From positions 1 through 40,030 of the forward strand of contig NZ_AMZB01000078.1 of the NCBI RefSeq assembly GCF_000313755.1: DNA of 40,030 bases. The letters run 5' to 3'. Positions 25,286 to 33,119 of this stretch are shown here, one piece after another (the first letter of the stretch is position 1; each line of letters opens with the position of its first letter). The translations under genes and the position numbers were made by a program. Source of the DNA: Pseudomonas nitroreducens TX1 (lineage in GTDB: Bacteria; Pseudomonadota; Gammaproteobacteria; Pseudomonadales; Pseudomonadaceae). Under the pieces are notes generated by a model. That model was not told the origin of the DNA. It was given only the letters and a program-made list of their open reading frames with translations, and did not search any database.

Positions 25286-26032
25286 TCAGCGCACCGCCAG
25301 CAGTGCCGCACAGACGACCAGGAAAGCGCTGAAAGCCATGCGCAGTTGACGCTCGGGCAGCGCATGAGCCAGGCCCACGCCCCAGGAGATGCTCACCAGC
25401 CCGCCCAGCGCCAGCGCGCCGCCCATGCGCCAGTCCACATGGCCGTGCACCGCATAGGTCGCCAGCGCTACGCCTGTGCTGGGCGCCGCCAGTGCCAGCG
25501 CGAGGCCCTGGGCGACCACCTGAGTCAGGCCGAAGACGGACGTCAATACCGGCGTCGCCAGCACGCCACCGCCCACGCCGAACAGCCCGCCCAGCGAACC
25601 CGCGCCCAGCCCCAGCACGCCCATCCACGGCAGCCCGTAGCGCGGCGTGCTGCTGCCCTGGGGAACAGCTTGGAACAGGCGCACCAGCAGATATACCGCG
25701 AGCAGAACCAGGAAGACCACGAAGGCGGTGCGCATGCTGCGGCCATCCAGGTTCACCGCGATGCTGGAGGCAAAGAACGCGCAGACCAGACCGGTCAGCG
25801 CCAGCACGCCGGCCTGCGCCAGATCGATGCGGTTGCGCTGGTGGTAACGCCAGATCGCCAACAGCACGTTCGGCACCACCATCACCAACGCGGTGCCCTG
25901 CGCCAGTTGCTGATCCAGCCCGAAGAGCACGCCCAGCGCCGGAATCGCCAGCAACCCGCCGCCGATACCGAACAGCCCACCCAGGCTGCCCAGCACGACG
26001 CCGAGCACAAAGTCCAGGACCAGATTCCACAT
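25286..26032 (-). CDS. TSUP-family permease (TauE/SafE)
   Basis: The 248-residue membrane protein has about eight hydrophobic segments in two related halves, each beginning with a Gly-rich GLFGIGGGLLAIPAL / GLFGVGGGVLATPVL motif, the hallmark of the family. Such permeases export sulfite, sulfoacetate or other organosulfur anions. The ATG at 26032 has GGAGG upstream; the in-frame ATG region up to 26101 is not membrane-like. It is divergent from the LysR gene at 26140. Confidence 0.9.
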   Translation of the reverse strand: MWNLVLDFVLGVVLGSLGGLFGIGGGLLAIPALGVLFGLDQQLAQGTALVMVVPNVLLAIWRYHQRNRIDLAQAGVLALTGLVCAFFASSIAVNLDGRSMRTAFVVFLVLLAVYLLVRLFQAVPQGSSTPRYGLPWMGVLGLGAGSLGGLFGVGGGVLATPVLTSVFGLTQVVAQGLALALAAPSTGVALATYAVHGHVDWRMGGALALGGLVSISWGVGLAHALPERQLRMAFSAFLVVCAALLAVR

Positions 26033-26139
26033 CACGCACCTCCACAACAATGCGCTCATGCTAGGAAAACCCGGCTGGATGGGAAACGCAAAGCGCAGCA
26101 CAATGGCTTTGCATTTTGCGCACAGTGGTAATAAAACCC

Positions 26140-27096
26140 ATGAACTCTACCGGCCTGGAAGACCAGCTCGACCTCTATCTGGACGTACTCGACCACGGCA
26201 GCTTCTCCGCCGCCGGCCGCCTGCGCCAGCTCACCCCTTCTGCCGTGGCGCGGCGCATGGACTCCCTGGAGGAAGGACTAGGCTCAACCTTGCTGACCCG
26301 TAGCACCCACAGCGTACGCGCCACTCCGGCGGGCCTGGCGTTTGCCGAGCGAGCGCGGCGCATAGTCGTCGAGCTGCGCCAGGCGCGAGCGGAAGCGGTT
26401 TCCCTGAGCACCGCGCCGGAAGGCCTGATCCGCATCGACGCTCCCGTACCCTTCGGTCGCCGCCATCTGGCACCGGCGCTGGCAGACTTTCTCACCGCCA
26501 ATCCCGGCCTCGACGTGCAACTGCGGCTGATCGACAGTTTCACCGACACCCGCGGGGAGAACCTCGGCCAAGTCGACCTGGTTCTGCGAATCGGCACCCT
26601 GCCTGACAGCCGCCTGGTTGCCACGCGCCTGGCACCCATGCGGCGGATTGTCTGCGCGAGCCCCGCCTACCTGCAGCAGCACGGCAACCCGGCCTCACCG
26701 CTGGAGCTGCCGGAGCACACCGGCCTCGACTGGGAAGGTCTCGCGCCGCCGCTGGCCTGGCGCTTCCTGATCGACGGCAAGCTGCAACACCTGCGGCCGC
26801 GTCGGCTGCGCATGACCGCCAACAACGCCGAAACGCTGGTGGAAGGCGCGCTGCAAGGCATCGGCCTTGCCCACCTGCCCACCTGGCTGTGCAGCGAATA
26901 CCTGATCTCCGGCCAACTGCTGCCGTTGTTCTGCGAGAACGGCCTTCCTGAACCGGAGCCCGGGGTCATCCATGCATTGCGCCTGGAGCGCGGCACCCAC
27001 CCGCGCAGCGAGCGCCTGCTGGCCTTCCTGCTGCAGCGTTTCGGCTTCCCGCCGCCGTGGGACGCCGCGCTGGCGGAAGCGCTGTTCAAGAATTAA
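26140..27096 (+). CDS. LysR-family transcriptional regulator
   Basis: The 318-residue protein has an HTH at about 5-65 (LDVLDHGSFSAAGRLRQLTP then SAVARRMDSLEEGLG) and an effector domain of the CrgA/PA0477 type (LIRIDAPVPFGRRHLAPAL, VDLVLRIGTLPDSRLVATRL). The ATG at 26140 is chosen over the in-frame TTG at 26116. No clear ribosome site is seen. The 107-bp gap to the divergent TSUP gene holds an A/T-rich dyad (GCAAAGC / GCTTTGC around 26090-26115), which fits a LysR-type site, so it probably controls the permease. Confidence 0.9.
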   Translation: MNSTGLEDQLDLYLDVLDHGSFSAAGRLRQLTPSAVARRMDSLEEGLGSTLLTRSTHSVRATPAGLAFAERARRIVVELRQARAEAVSLSTAPEGLIRIDAPVPFGRRHLAPALADFLTANPGLDVQLRLIDSFTDTRGENLGQVDLVLRIGTLPDSRLVATRLAPMRRIVCASPAYLQQHGNPASPLELPEHTGLDWEGLAPPLAWRFLIDGKLQHLRPRRLRMTANNAETLVEGALQGIGLAHLPTWLCSEYLISGQLLPLFCENGLPEPEPGVIHALRLERGTHPRSERLLAFLLQRFGFPPPWDAALAEALFKN

Positions 27097-27101
27097 CCAT
27101 C

Positions 27102-27118
27102 GCGCTAAATTAATGCGC
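27102..27118. promoter_or_regulatory. Dyad upstream of ohrR, probable OhrR operator
   Basis: GCGCTAAATTAATGCGC is an AT-cored imperfect dyad 42 bp before the ohrR start. Its AATT core and position fit autorepression by OhrR. This is inferred from position and composition. Confidence 0.5.
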
Positions 27119-27159
27119 AATCACCTCTTCGCTTCGAGCGTCCCGACCAGGAGCACGCC

Positions 27160-27609
27160 ATGACCCGGAAAGACCCGACCTGCGAAGCCCTCAAGCTGGA
27201 TAACCAGCTGTGCTTCGCCCTCTACTCCACCTCCCTGCAAATGACCAAGGTCTACAAGCCGCTGCTGCAGGATCTGGGGCTCACCTACCCGCAGTACATC
27301 GCCATGCTGGTGCTATGGGAGGAAGACGGCATCACCGTGGGAGAAATCAGCTCACGCATGCTCACCGACCCCGGTTCCCTCACACCCCTGCTCAAGCGCC
27401 TGGAGGCCGAAGGCCTCATCACCCGCACCCGCAGCCAAGCCGACGAGCGCGTGGTGCAACTGCGCCTGACGGACAAGGGCCGTGAGCTGCGCCGACAGGC
27501 GGAGAGCATTCCGGCCTGCATCCTGGCCAGCAGCGGTCTGACGTTGGACAGTCTGAAGCATCTTCAGGAGGAGCTCGTGGACCTGCGCGGTCATCTGCAA
27601 GGCCCCTAA
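27160..27609 (+). CDS. ohrR: Organic hydroperoxide sensor repressor OhrR
   Basis: The 149-residue MarR-family protein carries the sensing cysteine Cys18 (LDNQLCFALYS) and a second cysteine Cys120 (ESIPACILASSG), as in two-Cys OhrR proteins; Cys8 is an extra. DNA-binding helices are in GSLTPLLKRLEAEGLI and the wing in QADERVVQL. Organic hydroperoxides oxidise Cys18 and release ohr. The ATG at 27160 has AGGAG eight bases upstream. It is followed, in the same direction, by ohr after 171 bp of regulatory DNA. It is closely similar to OspR, which shares LDNQLCF. Confidence 0.95.
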   Translation: MTRKDPTCEALKLDNQLCFALYSTSLQMTKVYKPLLQDLGLTYPQYIAMLVLWEEDGITVGEISSRMLTDPGSLTPLLKRLEAEGLITRTRSQADERVVQLRLTDKGRELRRQAESIPACILASSGLTLDSLKHLQEELVDLRGHLQGP

Positions 27610-27659
27610 TCCGGGGCTTATGCCAAAGATGCAGGTTCCTTAGTCAGAAATCTTCCAAT

Positions 27660-27728
27660 AATTATCTTGCGCACTAACTTAAATCGAACTAACTTTCACC
27701 TCACGAACTGCTTAGCGCACAAGATATT
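27660..27728. promoter_or_regulatory. ohr control region with repeats
   Basis: Two direct copies of ACTAACTT (27673-27680 and 27688-27695) are spaced 15 bp start to start. They sit inside an imperfect inverted pair, TATCTTGCGC (27664 on) and GCGCACAAGATA (27715 on). The section is AT-rich against its surroundings. This is the likely promoter and OhrR-binding region of ohr; exact promoter boxes are uncertain. Confidence 0.5.
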
Positions 27729-27780
27729 AAGCAGCCAGACACCTCTTCCAGACATCCCAGACAGCGAATCGGAGACCACC

Positions 27781-28209
27781 ATGCAAACCATCAAAGCCCT
27801 CTACACCGCCACTGCTACCGCCACTGGAGGCCGTGACGGCCGCGCCATCTCCTCGGACGGCATCCTCGACGTGAAACTCTCCACCCCGCGTGAACTGGGC
27901 GGTGCGGGTGGCGAAGCCACCAACCCGGAACAGCTGTTCGCCGCCGGCTACTCGGCCTGCTTCATCGGCGCCATCAAGTTCGTCGCCAGCCAGAGCAAGA
28001 AACAGATCCCGGCGGACGCCTCCATCACCGGCAAGGTCGGCATCGGCCAGATCCCCGGCGGTTTCGGCCTGGAAGTGGAACTGAACATCAACCTGCCGGG
28101 CCTGGACCAGGCCGAGGCCGAAGACCTGGTCGCCAAAGCCCACCAGGTCTGCCCCTACTCCAACGCCACCCGCGGCAACATTGACGTGCGCCTGAACGTC
28201 AGCGTCTGA
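27781..28209 (+). CDS. ohr: Organic hydroperoxide resistance peroxidase Ohr
   Basis: The 142-residue OsmC/Ohr-fold thiol peroxidase reduces lipid and other organic hydroperoxides, using lipoylated proteins as electron donors. The catalytic pair Cys60 ([11 protein letters not shown]) and Cys124 ([13 protein letters not shown]) is at the canonical positions. Arg21 in the [11 protein letters not shown] region is also conserved. The ATG at 27781 has GGAG eight bases upstream; the open frame back to 27667 is regulatory DNA. Induction follows release by OhrR. Confidence 0.96.
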   Translation: MQTIKALYTATATATGGRDGRAISSDGILDVKLSTPRELGGAGGEATNPEQLFAAGYSACFIGAIKFVASQSKKQIPADASITGKVGIGQIPGGFGLEVELNINLPGLDQAEAEDLVAKAHQVCPYSNATRGNIDVRLNVSV

Positions 28210-28242
28210 TTCCAGCGCCGACAAACCAGAACGCCAGAAACG

Positions 28243-28271
28243 AAAAAGCCCGGCATCAGCCGGGCTTTTTT
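28243..28271. terminator. Bidirectional terminator between ohr and efp
   Basis: AAAAAGCCCGGC-ATCA-GCCGGGC followed by six T is a symmetric terminator for two convergent genes. Confidence 0.9.
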
Positions 28272-28287
28272 GCATCTCGAATCAGGC

Positions 28288-28854
28288 TCAGGCCTTGACG
28301 CGGGACTTGTACTCACCAGTGCGGGTATCGATCTCGATGGAGTCACCGATTTCGCAGAAGGCGGAAACCTGGACTTCAGCACCGTTCTTCAGGCGGGCAG
28401 TCTTCATCACTTTACCGGAGGTGTCGCCACGGACAGCCGGCTCGGTGTAGACGATTTCGCGAACGATGGTGGTCGGCAGTTCAACGGAGATCACTTTCTC
28501 GTTGTAGAAGACGGCTTCGCAGACATCGGTCATGCCGTCTTCGATGAAGGTCAGCACGCCTTCCAGATCGTCTTTCTCGATCTCGTACTGGTTGAACTCG
28601 GTGTCCATGAAGACATACAGCGGGTCCGCGAAGTAGGAGTAGGTGACTTCCTTGCGATCGAGGATGATCGGCTCCAGCTTGTCGTCGGCCTTGAACACGG
28701 TCTCGGTGCCGGCACCGGTCAGCAGGTTCTTCAGCTTCATCTTGACGACCGCGGAGTTACGGCCGGACTTGTTGAACTCGGCCTTCTGGATGACCCAGGG
28801 GGCGCCATTGATGTTGGCAACCTGGCCAGCGCGGAACTCTTGTGCGGTTTTCAT
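28288..28854 (-). CDS. efp: Elongation factor P
   Basis: The 188-residue, three-domain translation factor relieves ribosome stalling at polyproline stretches. The tip loop [10 protein letters not shown] places Arg32, the residue rhamnosylated by EarP in pseudomonads, where E. coli has the beta-lysylated Lys34. Later blocks ([20 protein letters not shown] and the C-terminal [20 protein letters not shown]) are typical. The start at 28854 is conserved; an in-frame extension to 28881 is not. It follows earP by 42 bp on the same strand, with a possible extra -10 (TATGAT, 28901-28896). Confidence 0.96.
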   Translation of the reverse strand: MKTAQEFRAGQVANINGAPWVIQKAEFNKSGRNSAVVKMKLKNLLTGAGTETVFKADDKLEPIILDRKEVTYSYFADPLYVFMDTEFNQYEIEKDDLEGVLTFIEDGMTDVCEAVFYNEKVISVELPTTIVREIVYTEPAVRGDTSGKVMKTARLKNGAEVQVSAFCEIGDSIEIDTRTGEYKSRVKA

Positions 28855-28896
28855 ACGATTATCCGATTGGATTGGAGACAAAAATCAGGGGCCATA

Positions 28897-30024
28897 TCAT
28901 AGCCAATTTGTATAAAAACGCACCAGCCCCGCGGCAAGATCGGTTTGTTCGCTCAGCCGCCGCTGCCAATTGCCAATCCACGCGGCCCACTCCGGCAGCC
29001 GTTTCTCCAACTTTCTCCAGGCATCGCCGACGTTCCCCTGGCCATTCCACGCCATCCAGAACGACTGCAGCTTCGCCCGCAGCGCGTTGTCCATCCCCTC
29101 GCAGAACAACGCCAGGAAAGCTTGCAGTTTCTCCAGGTGAACGTCCTCGTCCTGCTGGTAGATGTGCCAGACGAACGGCCGCCCTGCCCATTGTGCGCGC
29201 ACGAAGGAATCCTCGCCGCGCACCGCGTTGACATCGCAACTCCACAGCAGCGTGTCGTAGTCTTCCTGGCGCACGAAGGGCAATACCTGCACGCGCAGGG
29301 CGTCCTTCCGGTACTGCTCCCCGACGCCCAGCGCCTGCCCCGCCCAACGCTCCACGTCGACAAGCACTCTGCCTTCTGGCACCAGCAGCAACGTGGCAGT
29401 TTGGCTTTCGGCCAGCGCATCCAGCCAGCCGCCCAGCGCGACGTTCTCATAAGCGAACAGGGAAATGCGCCGCTCGCAGGGATGGGGGTGCACGCCGAGG
29501 CTTTCCAGGAAGCGCAGGCTGGCTGACGAATCGGCCTGGAAGGCATCGCGCCGGGCAATCAGGTCGTCCTCGCGCAATAACCCGCCCGTCGCAAAGGTGA
29601 AGCCTGGAAAATAGAAATACTTCTGCAGACCGCTGGCCTGCATCGACGGCAGACCGTGGCACGACTCTATCCACGACTCGGCACTGAGGTATTCCAGGTT
29701 CAGCCACAAGGAAGGCTTCGGGCGTTGGCTCATCGCTTCTATATAGGCAGCCGGCATTTCGCAGGCGAAGGCCTCGATCACAACATCCGCCGCTGGCGTG
29801 TGCTGCCAGGGCCTGGGCCACAGCCGGACTTCCACTTCCGACTGCCGCTGCGAGGCAGCCCGGCCATCGGCCGCCGGACAGATGCGTGCGAACGCCGCCA
29901 GGTCGTCGACCCACAGGCGGACCTGCTGACGGTGTTCGCCGGCCAATTGACGGGCCAACCGCCAGGTGACGCCGATGTCGCCATAGTTGTCGACTACGCT
30001 GCAGAAGATGTCCCAGCTGGCCAT
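28897..30024 (-). CDS. earP: EF-P arginine rhamnosyltransferase EarP
   Basis: The 375-residue inverting GT-B glycosyltransferase transfers rhamnose from dTDP-beta-L-rhamnose to EF-P Arg32. The N-terminal CSVVDNYGDIGVTWRLARQL holds the catalytic Asp region, and a C-terminal RGEDSFVRAQWAGRPFVWHI block binds the nucleotide. It sits directly upstream of efp, its substrate gene, as in other EarP-type bacteria. A possible -10 (TACACT, 30057-30052) lies 28 bp before the ATG at 30024; the -35 is not clear. Confidence 0.95.
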   Translation of the reverse strand: MASWDIFCSVVDNYGDIGVTWRLARQLAGEHRQQVRLWVDDLAAFARICPAADGRAASQRQSEVEVRLWPRPWQHTPAADVVIEAFACEMPAAYIEAMSQRPKPSLWLNLEYLSAESWIESCHGLPSMQASGLQKYFYFPGFTFATGGLLREDDLIARRDAFQADSSASLRFLESLGVHPHPCERRISLFAYENVALGGWLDALAESQTATLLLVPEGRVLVDVERWAGQALGVGEQYRKDALRVQVLPFVRQEDYDTLLWSCDVNAVRGEDSFVRAQWAGRPFVWHIYQQDEDVHLEKLQAFLALFCEGMDNALRAKLQSFWMAWNGQGNVGDAWRKLEKRLPEWAAWIGNWQRRLSEQTDLAAGLVRFYTNWL

Positions 30025-30120
30025 GCGCTTTTCCAGGTATCAGAAGCCGCCAGTGTACCCGCGATCCGGACCATGCTCCTTAAGCCGATGAATCCCTTGG
30101 AAAAAATTTTCAAAAAAGAT

Positions 30121-30149
30121 TTGCCAAGGAGGAAACCTTTGAGTAAAGT
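30121..30149 (+). promoter_or_regulatory. Promoter of tRNA-Ser
   Basis: TTGCCA (30121-30126) and TAAAGT (30144-30149) are 17 bp apart, followed by GCGCGCC, the GC-rich discriminator also found at the tRNA-Glu promoter. Confidence 0.75.
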
Positions 30150-30185
30150 GCGCGCCTCGACAGACACAGCGCTGTCGAGAAATCT

Positions 30186-30275
30186 GGTGAGGTGTCCGAG
30201 CGGTTGAAGGAGCACGCCTGGAAAGTGTGTATACGAGAAATCGTATCGAGGGTTCGAATCCCTCCCTCACCGCCA
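30186..30275 (+). tRNA. tRNA-Ser (anticodon GGA)
   Basis: This 90-nt sequence has the acceptor stem GGTGAGG / CCTCACC, discriminator G and an encoded CCA end. A long variable arm (TATACGAGAAATCGTAT) marks class II tRNAs. The anticodon loop CTGGAAA gives GGA (30220-30222), and GGTTCGAATCC is the T-arm. It nearly matches E. coli tRNA-Ser(GGA) over its length. A promoter is at 30121 and a terminator at 30288. Confidence 0.98.
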
Positions 30276-30287
30276 GATTCATGAAGA

Positions 30288-30317
30288 AGCCCGGCTAAGC
30301 AATTAGCCGGGCTTTTT
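30288..30317 (+). terminator. Terminator of tRNA-Ser
   Basis: AGCCCGGCTA-AGCAAT-TAGCCGGGCT is a 10-bp perfect stem followed by TTTT. Confidence 0.92.
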
Positions 30318-30320
30318 CGT

Positions 30321-30687
30321 TTTCCCCTTCACACTTTCTTCACCTGTTGCGACCTATTTGCAAGTTGTCGGTTGGACAACTGCGCAAGGCGGATTAAACA
30401 GTTGATCGATCAGTGTCGACACTACTCCGAAAGCTTGGTTCCGAACATCGCGAACCCGCCCCAGCGCCCTGCTGGCGCCCGCTGGTAACACTTCTTTGCC
30501 AGATTGGACAGTTTTTGCCCAAACCGGCCTCGCACAACTGCGAAGAGCGACCTAACATGAAAAAAAAGTGCCGTACTTGCGCTTGGTCAGTTTACTTACT
30601 ACAAGTAATGGGTACTATGTAGTCCGGCTAATTTCCCAGTCATGGGAGATTGCTTTTAATGGAAATGTCCACCTTAAGGGGAACACG
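30321..30687 (+). promoter_or_regulatory. Upstream region of oprI, with promoter and palindromes
   Basis: A 367-bp gap without a supported gene. Two perfect 10-bp palindromes stand side by side (TGATCGATCA at 30403-30412 and GTGTCGACAC at 30413-30422). A small dyad, GTTGTC-GGTTG-GACAAC, lies at 30365-30381. The likely promoter is TTTACT (30591-30596), 16 bp, TACTAT (30613-30618), giving a leader of about 60 nt; TTGCGC-17-TACAAG at 30577-30605 is an alternative. A 21-codon ORF (30557-30622) overlaps these boxes and is probably chance. Confidence 0.45.
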
Positions 30688-30939
30688 ATGAACAACGTTC
30701 TGAAATTCTCTGCTCTGGCTCTGGCTGCTGTTCTGGCCACCGGTTGCAGCAGCCACTCGAAAGAAACCGAAGCACGTCTGACCGCTACTGAAGACGCCGC
30801 TGCTCGCGCTCAAGCCCGTGCCGATGAAGCTTATCGCAAGGCTGACGAAGCTCTGGCCGCCGCTCAGAAAGCCCAGCAGACCGCTGACGAGGCTAACGAG
30901 CGCGCCCTGCGTATGCTGGACAAAGCCAGCCGCAAGTAA
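30688..30939 (+). CDS. oprI: Major outer-membrane lipoprotein OprI (Lpp)
   Basis: The 83-residue lipoprotein is the Pseudomonas counterpart of Braun lipoprotein. The signal peptide ends in lipobox ATGC (Cys20, then Ser-Ser, so outer membrane). The mature part is one Ala-rich heptad-repeat helix ([20 protein letters not shown], then further heptads) that forms a trimeric coiled coil. The C-terminal Lys83 is the site of attachment to peptidoglycan. AAGGGG lies seven bases before the ATG. Codons are strongly biased (CTG, GCT, CGT), as expected of a very abundant protein. The L,D-transpeptidase gene is next door. Confidence 0.98.
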   Translation: MNNVLKFSALALAAVLATGCSSHSKETEARLTATEDAAARAQARADEAYRKADEALAAAQKAQQTADEANERALRMLDKASRK

Positions 30940-30960
30940 TAGATCTTCGGATCTGTTCGA

Positions 30961-30989
30961 AAAAACCGACCCTTCGGGGTCGGTTTTTT
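30961..30989 (+). terminator. Terminator of oprI
   Basis: AAAAACCGACCC-TTCG-GGGTCGG followed by six T forms a stem with a stable TTCG loop. Confidence 0.95.
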
Positions 30990-31029
30990 ATGCCCGCTGC
31001 CTTGTCTCCACGACAATGCAACGGGCACT

Positions 31030-31066
31030 AAAAAGCCCGCTCGACCGGTGACGGTCGGCGGGCTTT
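31030..31066 (-). terminator. Terminator of the L,D-transpeptidase gene
   Basis: On the minus strand GCCCGCCGACC and GGTCGAGCGGGC form a stem with one mismatch, then TTTTTA. It lies just after the stop at 31084. Confidence 0.85.
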
Positions 31067-31083
31067 CCAGTGCGCGCTACATG

Positions 31084-32064
31084 TTACTGCAGCGGCATGG
31101 CGTCCTGATCGGCAGTGGCGGCAACCGAACCGCCCTGCACGGGCTGCGGCTGGGCAATGGCAACCGGCAGGCCATCTTCAGCGGCAACCACTTCGCGCAC
31201 GACGTTCCAGTCCATCTGCATCTGGCTGGCGATGTCCTCGCGCTTGAGCAGGGCATTGATCACCGCGGTGTGCTTGTCGACCACGGACGGATCACCGTTA
31301 TCGTCGATCGGCGCATGGGCTTCGAGATAGATCTTGCCCTCGCTGCGGCCGAACTTGTACGGCTCGTTGATGATGCGCACCTTGGTGCCCACCGGAATCA
31401 TCGAGAACAGTTGGGTCACGTCCCAGTTGTACATGCGGAAGCAACCGTGGCTGGTGCGGGTACCGATGCCGAACTTCTTGTTCGAGCCATGGATCAGGTA
31501 GCCGTGGAAGCCCAGGCTCATCTTGTACGGACCCAGCGGGTTGTCCGGGCCCGGCGGCACTACGCTCGGCAGCGGGTCGCCGTCGGCGGCATGCTCGGCG
31601 CGGATCGAGGCCGGCGGGTACCAGGCCGGATCCTTGGTCTTGGCGATCACACTGGTGCTGCCCACCGGCGAACCCCAGCCTTCACGTCCGATACCCAGGG
31701 CGTAGGTGTAGACGACGTTCTTGTCCTTGGGGAAGTAGTACAGGCGGTATTCGGCGAGGTTGATCACCACGCCTTCGCGCGGACCGGCCGGCAGGACGAA
31801 ACGGGTCGGGATGATGATCTCGGTACCCACGCCCGGCAGCCAGGCATCGACGCCTGGGTTGGCGGCGATCATCTCGGAGTAGCCGAGACCGTATTTCTCG
31901 CCGAGGTCGGCAAAGGTGTCTTCGTACTTGGCCTTGATCACCTGGACCTGGCCGACGATATCGTCGCCCGGCGCCGGCAGCGGCAATTCAATGGCGGAAA
32001 CGGGGCCGGCCGAGAGCAGCGCGGCGAGGGACAGCGAGCAGGCGGCAATGACGCGCGACAACAT
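31084..32064 (-). CDS. L,D-transpeptidase (YkuD domain, ErfK/YbiS type)
   Basis: The 326-residue periplasmic enzyme has a signal peptide (1-24, cleaved after VSA), and a LysM-like peptidoglycan-binding stretch (about 40-85: YEDTFADLGEKYGLGYSEMI). The YkuD catalytic domain follows, with the signature HGSNKKFGIGTRTSHGCFRM (catalytic Cys208). Enzymes of this type attach Braun lipoprotein to diaminopimelate in peptidoglycan or make 3-3 cross-links. Placement next to oprI, whose C-terminus is Lys, suggests that OprI anchoring is its job. The ATG at 32064 has AGGA upstream and precedes the signal peptide; the frame is open to 32094. Confidence 0.92.
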   Translation of the reverse strand: MLSRVIAACSLSLAALLSAGPVSAIELPLPAPGDDIVGQVQVIKAKYEDTFADLGEKYGLGYSEMIAANPGVDAWLPGVGTEIIIPTRFVLPAGPREGVVINLAEYRLYYFPKDKNVVYTYALGIGREGWGSPVGSTSVIAKTKDPAWYPPASIRAEHAADGDPLPSVVPPGPDNPLGPYKMSLGFHGYLIHGSNKKFGIGTRTSHGCFRMYNWDVTQLFSMIPVGTKVRIINEPYKFGRSEGKIYLEAHAPIDDNGDPSVVDKHTAVINALLKREDIASQMQMDWNVVREVVAAEDGLPVAIAQPQPVQGGSVAATADQDAMPLQ

Positions 32065-32137
32065 CCGAGGATCCTTGACATGGGCAATGGGCAAAGGATA
32101 ACCAGTTTACCACTGCAAGCCCCGTCAACGGGAGATA

Positions 32138-32416
32138 TCAGACGAGCCAGGAACTGCGCGCGCCGCGCTTTTCCTCTTCGAGTTGTTTCAGGCATGCCGC
32201 GCAGATGCGCCGATCGCGCAGCAGCGGTTTCTCGGCTCCACGCCACATCGGCTGCGCCGGCAGCAGGCTGCCGCACAGCGTGCGGTCGGCCGGGGTACCC
32301 AGCTCCAACTGGCGCGCGACCAGATGCACCCGGACCTCGCGGCAGGCGAACAGATCCAGCTGTTCATCGGGTTCGATCAACTGGTAGGCGAAGAGGGTCC
32401 AGGCGGGGCGCGACAT
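32138..32416 (-). CDS. Conserved hypothetical protein with C-terminal CxxC
   Basis: The 92-residue soluble protein includes the segment MSRPAWTLFAYQLIEPDEQL, two further Cys, and a CAAC motif near the C-terminus (RRICAACLKQLEEEKR) that may bind zinc. I do not recognise a family. It lies 73 bp upstream of the L,D-transpeptidase gene on the same strand. The ATG at 32416 is chosen over an in-frame one at 32440. Confidence 0.7.
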   Translation of the reverse strand: MSRPAWTLFAYQLIEPDEQLDLFACREVRVHLVARQLELGTPADRTLCGSLLPAQPMWRGAEKPLLRDRRICAACLKQLEEEKRGARSSWLV

Positions 32417-32503
32417 AGGGGGTTCCAGAAGGGTGCGCAAACATAGCCGAAAGGCAGGGCGCGGGGAAGCCTCGATTCCGTGGTTTATCAGAGCATCGAC
32501 TGA

Positions 32504-33109
32504 TCAGAGTAGCGGCTTGAGGGTCGGCCACACGTTGTCGAGCAGTTTAGGCTGCGCGACCACCGCCGGATGGATGCCGTCGGCCTGCATCATGTCCTGC
32601 ACGCCCCCTACCCCCTCGAGGAAGAACGGCACCAGGGCAATCTTCTGCTCACTCGCCACGCTGTCGAAGACTTTGGCGAACGCATCGGTATAGCGCTGAC
32701 CGTAATTGGGCGGCAGGCGCATGCCGAGCAGGATCACCTGGGCGCCCGCCTTCTGCGACTGCTGAACCATGCCGCTAAGATTCTGTTGCAATTGCGCCGG
32801 GGCCATTCCACGCAGGCCGTCGTTGCCACCCAGTTCGATCACCACCAGCTTCGGTTTCTGCTCCGAAAGCAGCGCCGGCAGCCGCGCGAGGCCTCCGGCC
32901 GTGGTGTCGCCGGAGATCGACGCATTCACCACCTTGTAGTCGAAACCCTGCTCCTTCAGGCGCTTGTCCAGCAGGTTGACCCACCCCAGGCTGGTATCCA
33001 GCCCCAAACCGGCGCTGATACTATCGCCGACGACCAACAGCGTCTGCGCCGCGGCCTGCTGCGTGATCAGAAGCAACGCCAGGCAGCCGCCCATTAGCCA
33101 TGCACGCAT
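32504..33109 (-). CDS. tesA: Periplasmic acyl-CoA thioesterase / lysophospholipase TesA
   Basis: The 201-residue SGNH hydrolase has a signal peptide (about 1-21, ending in QQAAA). Block I is LLVVGDSISAG (nucleophile Ser), block III GGNDGLRG, and block V DGIHP (Asp and His). It hydrolyses acyl-CoA and other esters and acts as lysophospholipase I/protease I. It matches P. aeruginosa TesA in length. The ATG at 33109 has GGAG six bases upstream. It is back to back with ybbA, with only 10 bp between the two starts. Confidence 0.95.
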   Translation of the reverse strand: MRAWLMGGCLALLLITQQAAAQTLLVVGDSISAGLGLDTSLGWVNLLDKRLKEQGFDYKVVNASISGDTTAGGLARLPALLSEQKPKLVVIELGGNDGLRGMAPAQLQQNLSGMVQQSQKAGAQVILLGMRLPPNYGQRYTDAFAKVFDSVASEQKIALVPFFLEGVGGVQDMMQADGIHPAVVAQPKLLDNVWPTLKPLL

Positions 33110-33119
33110 CGGATTCTCC
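33110..33119. promoter_or_regulatory. 10-bp intergenic segment carrying ribosome sites of both genes
   Basis: GGATTCTCC (33111-33119) includes GGA for the rightward ybbA ATG at 33120, and on the other strand GGAGAATCC, the ribosome site of tesA. No room is left for promoters, so both must lie within the opposite gene. Confidence 0.7.

Noticed and set aside
30186..30320. tRNA-Ser as an integration site for a mobile element
   Set aside because: There is no integrase and no repeated tRNA end downstream; core genes follow on both sides.
30557..30622. 21-codon ORF ([15 protein letters not shown]...) before oprI
   Set aside because: It overlaps the best promoter boxes of oprI and has no clear ribosome site; probably chance.
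31048..32418. 456-codon plus-strand frame opposite the L,D-transpeptidase
   Set aside because: Antisense shadow; the minus strand encodes the YkuD protein with all its motifs.
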